A stretch of 64,000 nt of DNA, taken from contig CM038705.1 in NCBI GenBank assembly GCA_021613375.1, forward strand, positions 5,886,364 to 5,950,363, in the 5' to 3' direction. A program made the translations under genes and the position numbers. The notes under the pieces were generated by a model. The model was not told where the DNA came from, ran no database searches, and saw only the letters and a program-made list of their open reading frames with translations. This stretch comes from Megaleporinus macrocephalus. Lineage: Eukaryota; Chordata; Actinopteri; Characiformes; Anostomidae. Of the stretch, positions 12,101 to 26,647 are shown piece after piece (positions within the stretch are counted from its first letter, which is position 1; every line of letters begins with the position of its first letter).

Positions 12101-15100
12101 TATCTGACCTCACTAACACTCAATCAAACCCTTAAAACAATGTTCTAACATCAGTACCTGACCTCACTAACACTCAATCAAATCCTCACAGCAATGTTCA
12201 ACATCAGTACCTGACCTCACTAATACTCAATCAAATTTATATATGTGTGTGTGTGTGTGTGTATGTGTGTATGTATGTTGTATGTACGTATGTACGTATG
12301 TGTATCTTATAAGGATGTGATGCAGAACACAGGACGATGACGAGATCTCTGCACTAAACCTGGTGGGAGGTGAGAGTGGGCCTGTTTTGGTGGTCCCAGG
12401 CAAACACCACTATCAACAGCTAGTCCAGAATTAAGCAGCGTTTACCAGCCGTCACTCTGCAGGAGCCCCGCGCGGGTTTCTGCTGCTGTAGGCAAGTTTC
12501 AAAGTGAACAAACCCGATAAGAGCTCGGGCTACAGTCTCTCCGTGGCTCCCTCGCTACAGGAGTTCCTCCAGGCGCTCGGATAAAGGCTGGGAAGAGCGG
12601 CACGTTGAATTATCTGACTAAAAATAAACGCTAGATACGCTCGGAGGTGCTGGTAATTTACCGTGCGAGGTGATGAGAGCTTTACGTGGCGGTTAACAGG
12701 AACGCTGTGGCACTCTGAATAGCTCTTTGTGCTCTTCGTGATCTGTGTTAAAGATCACAGCAGGAGGTAAATTACTGTCCTCCATCAGCCGGGGCTCCTC
12801 AGCCATCCACGCTCCTTCTCACTGCAGCCAATGGAGGCTCCGAGAACCTAGCACTCACTTCAGCTCTGTGTTCACCAGCATTACAATTCTCCTCTGAACT
12901 GTCTCTGGAATACAGTCTTCAGTTTACATACCACAATACCTACATTTAGAGTTATACACTCAACCTAATGAGAAACTGTAACTCAGTTTATATACAATAC
13001 CTACATTTAGAGTTATACATTCAACCTAATGAGAAACTGTAACTCAGTTTATATACAATACCTACATTTAGAGTTATACATTCAACCTAATGAGAAACTA
13101 TAACTCAGTTTATATCACAATACCTACATTTAGAGTTATACATTCAACCTAATGAGAAACTGTAACTCAGTTTATATACAATACCTACATTTAGAGTTAT
13201 ACACTCAACCTAATGAGAAACTGTAACTTAGTTTATATACAATACCCACATTTAGAGTTATACATTCAACCTAATGAGAAACTGCAATTCAGTTTATATA
13301 CAATACTTACATTTAGAGTTATACATTCAACCTAATGAGAAACTGTAACTCAGTTTATATACAATACCTACATTTAGAGTTATACATTCAACCTAATGAG
13401 AAACTGTAACTCAGTTTATATCACAATACCTACATTTAGAGTTATACATTCAACCTTACGAGAAACGGTAACTCATTTTGTATACAATACCAACATCTAG
13501 AGTTATACACTCAACCTAATGAGAAACTGTAACTCAGTTCATATACAATACCTACATTTAGAGTTATACATTCAATCTAACGAGAAACGGCAACTCAGTT
13601 TATATGCAATATCTACATTTAGAGGTATATATTCCACCTAATGAGAAATTGTACTCAGTTTATATACAATACCTACATTTAGAGTTATACATTCAACCTA
13701 ATGAGAAACTGTAACTCAGTTTATATACAATACTTACATTTAGAGTTATACATTCAACCTAATGAGAAACTGTAACTTAGTTTATATACAATACCTACAT
13801 TTAGAGTTATACACTCAACCTAATGAGAAACTGTAACTCAGTTTATATCACAATACCTAAATTTAGAGTTATACATTCAACCTAATGAGAAACTGTAACT
13901 CAGTTTATATACAATACCTACATTTAGTTATACATTCAATCTAATGAGAAACTGTACTCAGTGTATATACAATACCTACATGTAGAGTTATACATTCAAC
14001 CTAATGAGAAACTGTAACTCAGTTTATATACAATACCTACATTTAGAGTTATACACTCAACCTAATGAGAAACTGTAACTCAGTTTATATACAATACCTA
14101 CATTTAGAGTTATACATTCAACCTAATGAGAAACTGTAACTCAGTTTATATACAATACCTACATTTAGAGTTTTACATTCAACCTAATGAGAAACTGTAA
14201 CTCAGTTTATATCACAATACCTACATTTAGAGTTATACATTCAACCTTACGAGAAATGGTAACTCATTTTGTATACAATACCAACATCTAGAGTTATACA
14301 CTCAACCTAATGAGAAACTGTAACTCAGTTCATAGACAATACCTACATTTAGAGTTATACATTCAATCTAACGAGAAACGGTAACTCAGTTTATATACAA
14401 TACCTACATTTAGAGTTATACATTCAACCTAATGAGAAACTGTACTCAGTTTATATACAATACCTACATTTAGAGTTATACATTCAACCTAATGAGAAAC
14501 TGTAACTCAGTTTATATACAATACCTACATTTAGAGTTATACATTCAACCTAATGAGAAACTGTAACTCAGTTTATATACAATACCTACATTTAGAGTTA
14601 TACACTCAACCTAATGAGAAACTGTAACTCAGTTTATATCACAATACCTAAATTTAGAGTTATACATTCAACCTAATGAGAAACTGTAACTCAGTTTATA
14701 TACAATACCTACATTTAGTTATACATTCAATCTAATGAGAAACTGTACTCAGTGTATATACAATACCTACATGTAGAGTTATACATTCAACCTAATGAGA
14801 AACTGTAACTCAGTTTATATACAATACCTACATTTAGAGTTATACATTCAACCTAATGAGAAACTGTAACTCAGTTTATATACAATACCTACATTTAGAG
14901 TTATACACTCAACCTAATGAGAAACTGTAACTCAGTTTATATCACAATACCTACATTTAGAGTTATACATTCAACCTAATGAGAAACTGTAACTCAGTTT
15001 ATATACAATACCTACATTTAGAGTTATACATTCAACCTAATGAGAAACTGTAACTCAGTTTATATACAATACCTACATTTAGAGTTATACACTCAACCTA

Positions 15101-18100
15101 ATGAGAAACTGTAACTCAGTTTATATCACAATACCTACATTTAGAGTTATACATTCAACCTAATGAGAAACTGTAACTCAGTTTATATACAATACCTACA
15201 TTTAGAGTTATACATTCAACCTAATGAGTAACTGTAACTCAGTTTATATCACAATACCTACATTTACAGTTATACATTAAACCTAATGAGAAACTGTACT
15301 CAGTGTATATACAATACCTACATGTAGAGTTATACATTCAACCTAATGAGAAACTGCACTCAGTTTATATATCACAATACCTACATTTAGAGTTATACAT
15401 TCAACCTATTGAGAAACTGTAACTCAGTTTATATACAATACCTACATTTAGAGTTATACATTCAACCTATTGAGAAACTGTAACTCAGTTTATATACAAT
15501 ACCTACATTTAGAGTTTAGACTAATATCAGTCTTCACACTGCCTTTCACTGAAACAACATCAACAACACAATGTACATGGTTTTCTTTAAGCTAGGTTAG
15601 TAACTAACACTCACTCCTTCACACCACAGTCCAGTTTAGACCTGAAACCATTTGACATCATCTACCCAGCAGGCATTGCACGTCAGAAATAATTAATTTC
15701 GCTAATTTAGAAATAAATCTGATACTTTTGTGATTTTTTGCAACGTGTCTTAATAATTTAGAGTTATTACACCATACTCAGGCTTACAAGTGTTACCAGC
15801 CGGGGTTTCCTTTAAAAACGCTATACAAATAAATTTGATTTGATTTAATTTGATGTACTTTGATAATAATGGACATCAGTGTTTTTAAAAAAATAATATT
15901 TACCAGTGATTTGAAAAGTTTGGTACATAAACACTCCTTTATTTGGGTGAAACAGTAAATACGGGTGCAGATGGAAGATCTTCCACAGAAGGTAAACCGA
16001 CAGAAATGAATGGCGGTCCGTTTGAACAGCTGAGCAGTTTGAACAGTAATGCGTTGCTAAGTATACGGACGTCCAGCTGTACATACGGCCGCAGCAATAA
16101 AGAAACACCTGATCAGATGCCTGTGCATTTTAAACTGACGCTCTCACCTGGAGAAGACTGATCTTTTTCCTGGATGAGGCTGCTGTGGGTTGCCAGAGCA
16201 ACGGCTCCGTTGATCTGATTGGCTGAGTGTATCAGTCGAGCTCTGCAGCCACCAGACTCCGCCCCCTGGACCAACAGGAGGTAGTGGCCTTTTTCTCCTT
16301 TCAGCTCGACATCAGGGGCTGAGAGTTAAGTACAGTTCATAAGTGATTAGAACTCACCAAAACATAGAACCACGCTTATGGGCTTATATAGTTTAGAGTA
16401 TAATATAAACATTAAATTAACGCATTATAAAGTGGGGTATGAAGCAGTTTCTGGTGGAGTGAAAGTCTATATTTCATATGACTTTGGAACGTTAATTTTT
16501 TTCATTTACAGGATCATTAATACTGATTTATTAAATGTATAAATTCATTAATACTGACTTATTCCACATACATAATCATTAATACTGATTTATTCCATTT
16601 ACATAATCATTAATTCTGATTTATTCCATTTACAGGATCATTAATACTGATTTATTCCATTTACAGGATCATTAATACTGATTTATTTCATATACAGGAT
16701 TATTACTACTGATTTATTCCATTTACATGATCGTTAATACTAATTTATTACATATACTGGATCATTAATATTGGTTTATCCCATATACTTAATCATTAAT
16801 ACTGATTTATTCCACATACAGGATCATTAATACTGATTTATTACATTTACAGGTCAATTTATACTGATTTATTCCATATGCTAGATCATTACTACTGATT
16901 TATTCCATTTACACAATCGTTAATACTAATTTATTACATATACTGAATCATTAATACTGATTTATTCCATACACTGGATGATTAATACAGATTTTTTCCA
17001 TATACTGGATCATTAATACTGATTTATTTTATATACTGGATTACTACTACTGATTTATTCCATTTACATGATCCTTAATACAGATTTATTCCATATACTG
17101 AATTATTAATACTGATTTATTCCACATACTGGATCATTAATACCGATTTATTCCACATACTGGATCATTAATACTGATTTATTCCATTTACACGATCATT
17201 AATACTAATTTATTACACATACTGGATCATTAATACTGATTAATTCCATACACTGGATATTTAATACTGATTTATTTTATATTCTGGATTATTACTACTG
17301 ATTTATTCCATTTACATAATCGTTAATACAGATTTATTCCATTTACTGAATTATTAATACTGATTTATTCCACATACTGGATCATTAATACTGATTTATT
17401 TTATATACTGGATCATTACTACTAATTAATTCCATTTACGTGATTGTTAATACAAATTTATTCCATATACTGGATGATTAATACTAATTTCTTACATATA
17501 CAGAACCATTAACACTGATCTGTTACAATTACTTGTATTTTTATATCTAAATATAATTTTTTTACTTATTTATTAAGTTCACAGAAGTTGACTTATTAAT
17601 TAATTTAGGTTTATTCCATTTACAGGTTCATCTATATTGACTGATCACATTCACAGGCTCATTAATGTTAACGCTGACTTTTACAGGTTTATCAGAGTGG
17701 GCTCTAAAATGGGGTGTGAAGTGGCTTCTGGGGGAGTGAAAGTCGTACCGGATAGGACTTTGGGACGTTTGGCTATGAAGTCTCTCCATTTGGAGGTGCT
17801 GAGCTGAGTGGCTGGAGGAAAAGCTTCAGCGCTGATCACACAGGACAGACTGAAAAGAGCTCCAACCTGCCAGAAAACAAGAAGAAAAAAACTGTCCAGC
17901 TGCTCATACGCTCTCTGTGGTCTCTTTACGGGGTCCGGACTCGGAGGAGGGAGTCACCATTTCACTCCCATTCATAGACAAATCGACATACATAACAAAG
18001 TACGGACACATTTAAACCTAATCAGAGTGATAACCAGCGACTTCATCTCCAACAGCAGAACATTCAGAAACTCAGCAGCGTACAGCTCTACCTCACTACA

Positions 18101-21100
18101 GCTGCCTGCTCAGGATCAGAGAGGGAAGTGATGCAAAAGATGTCATTACAGCAACAGTGACGTTGAGTCACACTTATTACATCCATTCATAGTGATTTTT
18201 AACACTTACCTCTGATTTATTACATATACAGATTCATGAACACTGATTTATTACATATACAGATTTATGAACACTGATGTATTATATACACAGGTTCATT
18301 AATAACGATCAATCACATTTGCAGGTTCTTTAATACTAATTATTAAATTTACAGGTTCATTAATAATATTTAATACATTTACATGTTAATTACTACTATT
18401 TATTACTTGTACTGGATCATAAACACTGTTTTATGATATTTACAGGATAATTAATGCTGATTTGTGACATTTACAGGCTCATTAATACTGATTTATTACA
18501 TTTACAGGTCCATTAATACTGATTTATTGCATATACAGGATGATTATTATTGATGTATTACATTTGCAGGTTCATTAATACTGATGTATTATATTTACAT
18601 GTTTATTAATACTGATTTATTACATTTCCAGGTTCATTAATTCTGATTGATTACATTTACAGGAACATTTATACAAATGTATTACATTTCTAGGTTCATT
18701 AATAGTGATTTATTATATTTACATAATCGTTAATACTGATTAATTACATTCCCAGGTTCATTTATATTGATTTATAACATTTGCATGCTCATAAATACTG
18801 ATTTATTACATTTACAGGTTAATTAATACTGATTTATTAAATTTACATGATCATTAATATTGATTTATTACATATACAGGTTATTAATGCCAATTTATAA
18901 CATTTACAGGTTAATTTACTTGGTTCTATATCTAAACGTAAAATCTTACAGATTTATTAAATTAGATTTTCAATGATATTTATCAATATAGGTTTATTTC
19001 ATTTGCAGGTCCATCTATATTGATTAATCACATTAAATGTTAACTTACTACATTTACAGATTATTTCATATTGATTTATCACATTCAGAAAATAGTTAAT
19101 ATTGATGTATTACGGTAAAAGGTTGATTATTTAAAAGTGAATTCATATTGATTTATTACTCTTAAAAAACATTCATAATAAAATTAGTTTCAAAGTTTAA
19201 AAGTGAATTCATATTGATTTAGTGCTTTAAGTAGCTTTGCTCTGGTTATTTCAGACAGTGAAATAACTGCTGTAAACCTGTAAATATGTAGTTGTGTAGG
19301 TGTGCAGGTGTGTAAGTGTGTATATATATGAGGGTCACCTCTCCACGCAGAGTACGCAGCTGCTCCAAAAGCAGTTTGGCTTTGGCTGATCTGCTGCACA
19401 ATGAGCTGGAAGTGCAAGTTAAGGTCACTAGCATCAATGAAAACTATTACTAGAAACATTTAACAGTAAATAAATGTCCTATTTAAGAGTAAAAACAAAA
19501 ATAGCACAAAAACTGAAAAAACTGAATCAAAACTATAACATTCATTGTGATGTAAACCAAATCTGAATATTATAACATAAAAGAAGTATTTGAAACTACA
19601 CTAAAGCTTATGAGTCTCAAAATTAACTAAAACTTAACTAAAACTAAGTCTTAGAAGTTACTGAAACTCAGAAATCTAATAACCGCTGCACACACTAATG
19701 AGAAACTAACATTCACTGTGACATAAAACTAAATTTGAATAATATTACAAAAAACTTCAAATGAAGAAAAAGCTACTGCTGTCCAATTTAACCCACAATC
19801 TTGGACAAAATAGTTACCATTATAGTAATTACAAACAAATTTAACTTAGTAAAACTTACATTTCAAACTTTGCTTAAAAAATAATGATTAGTAACTGATT
19901 TTTACAATAAAACTAATAAAATTACTTTTAATAATGAGTCTTACTAAAACTAATAATGAGTCTAAAAAGAATGAGTCTTACAAGTAACTGAAACTAAATT
20001 AAAACTAATAAAATACTTAATAATGAATCTTAAAATAAATTAAACTAAACCAAAACTAATAATGAGTCTTAGAAGTTACTGAAACTCAGAAATCTAATAA
20101 CCGCTGCACACACTAATGAGAAACTAACATTCACTGTGACATAAAACTAAATTTGAATAATATTACAAAAAACTTCAAATGAAGAAAAAGCTACTGCTGT
20201 CCAATTTAACCCACAATCTTGGACAAAATAGTTATAGTAATTACAAACAAATTTAACTTAGTAAAACTTACATTTCAAACTTTGCTTAAAAAAATAATGA
20301 TTAGTAACTGATTTTTACAATAAAACTAATAAAATTACTTTTAATAATGAGTCTTACTAAAACTAATAATGAGTCTAAAAAGAATGAGTCTTACAAGTAA
20401 CTGAAACTAAATTAAAACTAATAAAATACTTAATAATGAATCTTAAAATAAATTAAACTAAACCTAAATTACACATTACTGAGAGAGCTTTGCAGTGAGT
20501 GGTAAATGATAACTTTGCTTAAAAAAGTAAGACTAATAACGAGTCTTAGAAGTAACTGAATCTACACTAAAACTAATACAATTACTTTAAATAATGAGTC
20601 TTAAAAGAAAATAAAACTACACTAAAACTAATAATGAGTCTTGAAATAATAATTATGAATAATAAAGAAACTAAACCTAAACTAAGATTTAGAAGTAACT
20701 GAAACTAAAGTCTTAAAAGTCTTAGAATGCACACACATTACTGAGAGAGCTTTGCAGTGAGTGGTAAATGACTAGCTTTCACTGAGTTTGGCTAAATGAT
20801 TGATCAGTTACTGTAAGTAAACTGATAAAAATAACCTTGTTTTCTTCAGTAGGCGGTGAAGACTAACTCAGCACGGGGAGATTAATGATTCCCTATAGAG
20901 CGACTTCACTGCTGTGCTGTATTTATTCCTGGAACAGCAAATATTCAGTCTGGATTATAATAAACATCACAAACTCACCAGCAGGATAGACACAAAGTAG
21001 GGCTGAACGATTTGTAGGAAACACCTAATCGTGTTTTGTTTCTTTGCTGTATTGTGACTACAGTTTGATTTGTGATACATTTAAATCAGCTGAGCCATGA

Positions 21101-21117
21101 AAACCAGCATTTCTTTA

Positions 21118-21176
<59 letters not shown>

Positions 21177-21465
21177 AAAAGATTTTGCATATTATTTGCT
21201 TATTTTTTCTACACAAATGTAAAAGTTCCACCACCCAAATCATACACATTACAAAGTATTCAAAAAACAGATGAGATGAACTATATATATATTATTTCTA
21301 TATTTCAAAAAACAAACTAAAGCTAACTGTGAGCCATAAAAGTAACTAAAGCCAAACTAAAACTAATGAGTCTTAAAATAATAATAATATTAGAAGTAAA
21401 TGAAACTGAAACCAAACTAAAACTAACAGTGAGCATTAAAAATAACTGAAACTAATGAGTCTCAA

Positions 21466-21526
<61 letters not shown>

Positions 21527-21635
21527 GTATTATAAGTAACTGAAACCAAACTAAAACTAACAGTGAGCCTTACATGTAACTAGAACTAAACTAACCCTAA
21601 TGAGTCTAAACATAATAATAATAATAATAATAATA

Positions 21636-21692
<57 letters not shown>

Positions 21693-24600
21693 GTAATAAC
21701 ATTAGAAGTAACTGAAACCAAACTAAAACAGTGAGCCTTAAAAGTAATTGAAAGTAAACTAAAACTAATGAGTCTTAAAATAAAATAAAATAAAATAAAA
21801 TAATAATAAGAATATTAGAAACTAAACTAAAACTAATTGGTCTTAATAATAATATTAATAATAATAATAATGTTTTACTTTTTTTACCTTATTAAAAAAG
21901 AAGATAATTATAATTTAATTATTATAATTTAATAATTATCATTTTTATGGCGGTCTTCAAATGCAGAACTATTACAGTATCGTGATATATTCTGCATCAA
22001 TAAAGCCACCAGGAACTTAACATGCACTGATATGTGGGTTTACTGGTTATATTAGTTGGACAACCAGTGACTAACCCAGTAACTCAAGCAGGGACTTTGC
22101 ATAATCTGCTGTGCAGTGCAGAAAAACACATACAGAGAAAAGAAACTATGTGAGGAACACAGTGTTCTTCACCCTAAAGACCTGCTGAAGGAAAACAAAC
22201 ATGAACTAAAAGTGAGGCCGAGTGAAGACAGTTAAGGATACAGCTCAAACTCAACACTGGACTGGAGGAGCAGCGGGAAATCCGTGATCCTCACCAACTG
22301 AAGAAGCTCCAACACTGGCTGATAATAGTGAAACACCTGTGTGGGAGACACAGAGAACATAGTTAGTTCAAATTGGTTATAAAAGTGAATTCAGGTGTTC
22401 CAATCACTTCTATATCCACAGGTGTAGAAAACCAGCAGGTAGTCCTGCAGACTGCTTCTACACACATTAGTAAAGAGTGGGTCTCTCTCAGGAGCTCAGT
22501 GAACTCCAGCGTGGTACCGTGATAGGACGCCACCTGTGTAACAAGTCCAGTGGTGAAGTTTCCTCACTACTAAATATTCCACAGTGGACTGTCAGTGGTG
22601 TTAGAACAAAGTGGAAGTGATTGAGAACGACAGCAACTCAGACACCAAGTGGTAGAACACGTACAATGACAGAGCGGGTCAGCGGATGCTGAGGAGCATA
22701 GTGCACAGAGGTCACCAACTTTCTACAGAGTCCATCACTACAGACCTCCAAACTTCATGTGGTCTTCAGATCAGCTCAAGAACAGAGAGTAGAGAGCTTC
22801 ATGGAATGGGTTTATATGAACGAGCAGCTGCATCCAAGCCTTACTTCACCAAGTGCAATGCAGAGCTGTAGATGTAGTGGAGTAAAGCACGCCAACACTG
22901 GACTCTAGAGCAGCGGAGACGTGTGTTCTGGAGTGACCAATCACACTTCTCCGTCTGGCACTTCAATGGACGAGTCTGGGTTTGGCGGCTGCCAGGACAA
23001 TGGTTTCTTGTCTGACTGCATTGTGCCGAGTGTAAAGTTTGGTGGAGGGGGGATCATAGTGTGGTTGTTTTTCAGGAGGTGGGCTCGGACCCTTAGTTCC
23101 AGTAAAAGGAACTCTTAATGCTTCAGCAGACCAAGAGCTTCTGATCAATTCCATGCTCCCAACTCTGTGGGAACAGTTTGGGGACGGCCCCTTCCTGTTC
23201 CAACATGGCTGCCCACCAGTGCACAGAGCAGCTCCATAAAGACATGGAGGAGGGAGTTTGGTGTGGAAGAACTTGACTAGCCTGCCCAGAACACCTTTGG
23301 GATGAATTAGAGTGGAGACTGTGAGCCAGACCATCTCGTCCAACATCAGTGTCTTATCTCACTAATGGTCTTCTGGAAGAACCGTCCAACATTCCCATAA
23401 ACACTCTCCTAAACCGTGTGGAGAGACTTCCCAGAAGAGCTGAAGCTGTTATAGCTGCAAAGGTTGGGCCGACATCATATTAAACCCTATGGATTAAGAA
23501 TGGGACGTCACTCAAGTTCACTCAAGCGTTTCTTATAAAAGTAAACAACAGAAGCCATATCGCCCCCTATGCTTCCTGCAGAGTATTACAATCTGTCAGA
23601 ACTTTCTATAAAGTTGACTTTTCTCCTTAATTAACATCACTGAGAATTTATCTACTTCCAGAAAGCAATGGCCAAATTAAAGAATGATGAATGACAAGAC
23701 AAACAACCAACACAGACTATTAAAAGAAAAAGAAAGCAGTTCTGTACGCAGCTGTTTTGACCAGACCTGTGCAGCTTTGGTGTTTCGGCTCTATACTGGG
23801 GCTTAACAGGCTTATTAAGATTCTAAGGCCTCTCTAATAAACCTGGTCAGTCTCAAAACACTGGGCGGGCTGCCGGCAAGGGACGAGAGAAGGTAAGCAG
23901 ATTACGATTGAGACGTACGTAGTCAGCATTTCTGCAGCCAAACACAAACACGGTGACTGAGTGCATGTGTGGTAATTAATACAGGGAGGGAGCAACAGGA
24001 ACACAAACTTTCATAAGTTTACTTGTAGAGCTGGAGATACTCGTCTTTCTCTGGACATCAATGAAATGCAATTTGTTTAAATTGAGTGAAACCTTAAAGG
24101 GAACCCCGGCTGGTAACACTTGTAAGCCTTAATATGTTGTAATGACTAACAAGTATCAGATTTATTAATAAATTAACTCTTTTATTCTAAATATTTAACA
24201 TATTGGATGCAGCCATTATCTCAGACGTGCAATGCCTGCTGGGTAGATGAGGTCAGATGGTTTCAGGTCTGAACTGGACTGTGGTGTGAAGGAGTGAATG
24301 TTAGTTACTAATCTAGCTTAAAGAAAACCATGTACATTGTGTTGTTGATGTAGTTTCAGTGAAAGGCAGTGTGAAGACTGATATTAGTCTAAACAGCTTC
24401 ACAAACATAAACAAGGAGAATAGTTAGTGAAGCAGCGTGTGGACCAACACAGCTACCCAAAGACCCCCGCTCTGCTCTCCTCACTTCAGTCTGGATGAGT
24501 TTGAGTGGTTAAGTAGACCACCACTGGTGAGAGACTTGACGGAGGCTGTTGGTTTTAAGCATAGACTAAAACACAATGCAGTGACAGTTTCCCCACACAG

Positions 24601-25561
24601 GAAGTCCAGAAGCTCCAGATTATGGAGAACCGCGAGAAGAACCGTGAACGTGAACATGCGCTGGACTCTCTCCTGGCGTCCCGCCAACAACGTTTAGCGT
24701 TAGCGGCAGCTGCTTCTCTGAAGCTGATCTGAAGCTTAAGGTCATGAGGTTTGGGGTTAGAGTCTGTTTCTCACCATCAAAACAATCCCTGACCTATCCA
24801 GTGGTGTTGAGGTTCTGGACTCTGAGGTGGTTGGTCCACTGTTCTGAGAACAGCAGCAGTTTCTTTGTTTGATGTGTCTGTATCTCCTTGTCTCAATGAG
24901 GAGCTTCTTAAACAGATACACATCCTTTCAGACCCTTTATAGCACTGAGGTGTCTTCTCACAGTGGAAGGATGGACAGAAACACCTGTGGATGTTCTCAG
25001 ATCTGAAGGTGGAGCTTGATGTTCTCCTCTCTCTCATAGATCTTAGTGCTGTTTATCTGATGGAGGGACAGTGTTGGTGGGTCTACTAGGTTTTCCATGT
25101 GGTTGCTAGGAGTCCCAGTTTCTCTCAGGCTTTGGAACTCCAGTTTTGGAAACTTCACTTATTTTCTTTTGCCGTTTTTCTTCTTCATGCCAGCTGATTT
25201 TGTTCTAATCTAATCTCCTCACAAAGATCTCCTAAAAAAAAATCAATAACTCGCACTTAATGGCTCTCTCTGTGTGAGAGTCGTCTGTGATTTGAGCAGC
25301 AGATGGAAGATAATGTCTCCGTCCCATAAACACAGAGATACAAGAACGAATTGCATTTTAATGCCCATCGCACTAATAACGCTCGTAAAGGCGGCGGCTG
25401 CAGGAGGAGAACTTAATGGCACTAATCAGACAGTGGGCAGTAAATCCTGCTGTGGGTAAACAGCCTTCAGGGCTCGGGCTGAAGATTCAGCTCCACCACA
25501 GCTTCAGTGATCCATCTACAGAGGAGAAAGCTCATTACTGAGACCCACTACTATCTCACTC

Positions 25562-25640
<79 letters not shown>

Positions 25641-25806
25641 GACATATAGAGAGAAAGAGGGTGCGTATGAGACACAGAAAGACAGACACAGAGAGAAAGA
25701 CACAGACAGAAAGAGAGAGACAGAGAGCAAGAGAGAGAAGCAGAGGGACGAGAGACAGAGAGCGAGAGAGAGAGTGAGAGAAAGACAGAGACACAGAAAG
25801 ACAAAG

Positions 25807-25849
<43 letters not shown>

Positions 25850-25959
25850 TACAGAAAGAAAAAAGAGAGACACAGAGAGAGATACAGAGAGAGAAAGAGA
25901 GAAATATAGAGACAGAGAAAAAGAGAGAGAGAGAAGCAGAAAGAGAGAGAAAAGGAAGC

Positions 25960-25994
<35 letters not shown>

Positions 25995-26603
25995 CAGAGA
26001 GATACAGAGATACACAGAAAGAAAGAGAGAGAGATACAGAGAGAGAGAGAGATACACAGGGAGAGAGAGAGATACAGAGAGAGAGAGATACAGAGAGAGA
26101 GAGATACACAGAGAGAGAGAGATACACAGAGAGAGAGAGATACACAGAGATACAGAGATACACAGAAAGAAAGAGAGAGAGATACAGAGAGAGAGAGATA
26201 CAGAGAGAGAGAGATACACAGGGAGAGAGAGAGATACAGAGAGAGAGATACAGAGAGAGAGAGAGATACAGAGAGAGAGAGAGATACAGAGAGAGAGAGA
26301 GATACAGAGAGAGAGAGAGATACAGAGAGAGAGAGATACAGAGAGAGAGAGATACACAGAGAGAGAGAGATACAGAGAGAGAGAGATACAGAGAGAGAGA
26401 GATACAGAGAGAGAGATACAGAGAGAGAGATACAGAGAGAGAGAGATACAGAGAGAGAGAGAGAGACAGAGAGAGATACAGAGAGAGAGAGAGATACAGA
26501 GGGAGAGAGAGAGAGACAGAGAGAGATACAGAGAGAGAGAGATACAGAGGGAGAGAGATACAGAGAGAGATACAGAGAGAGAGAGATACAGAGGGAGAGA
26601 GAG

Positions 26604-26647
<44 letters not shown>

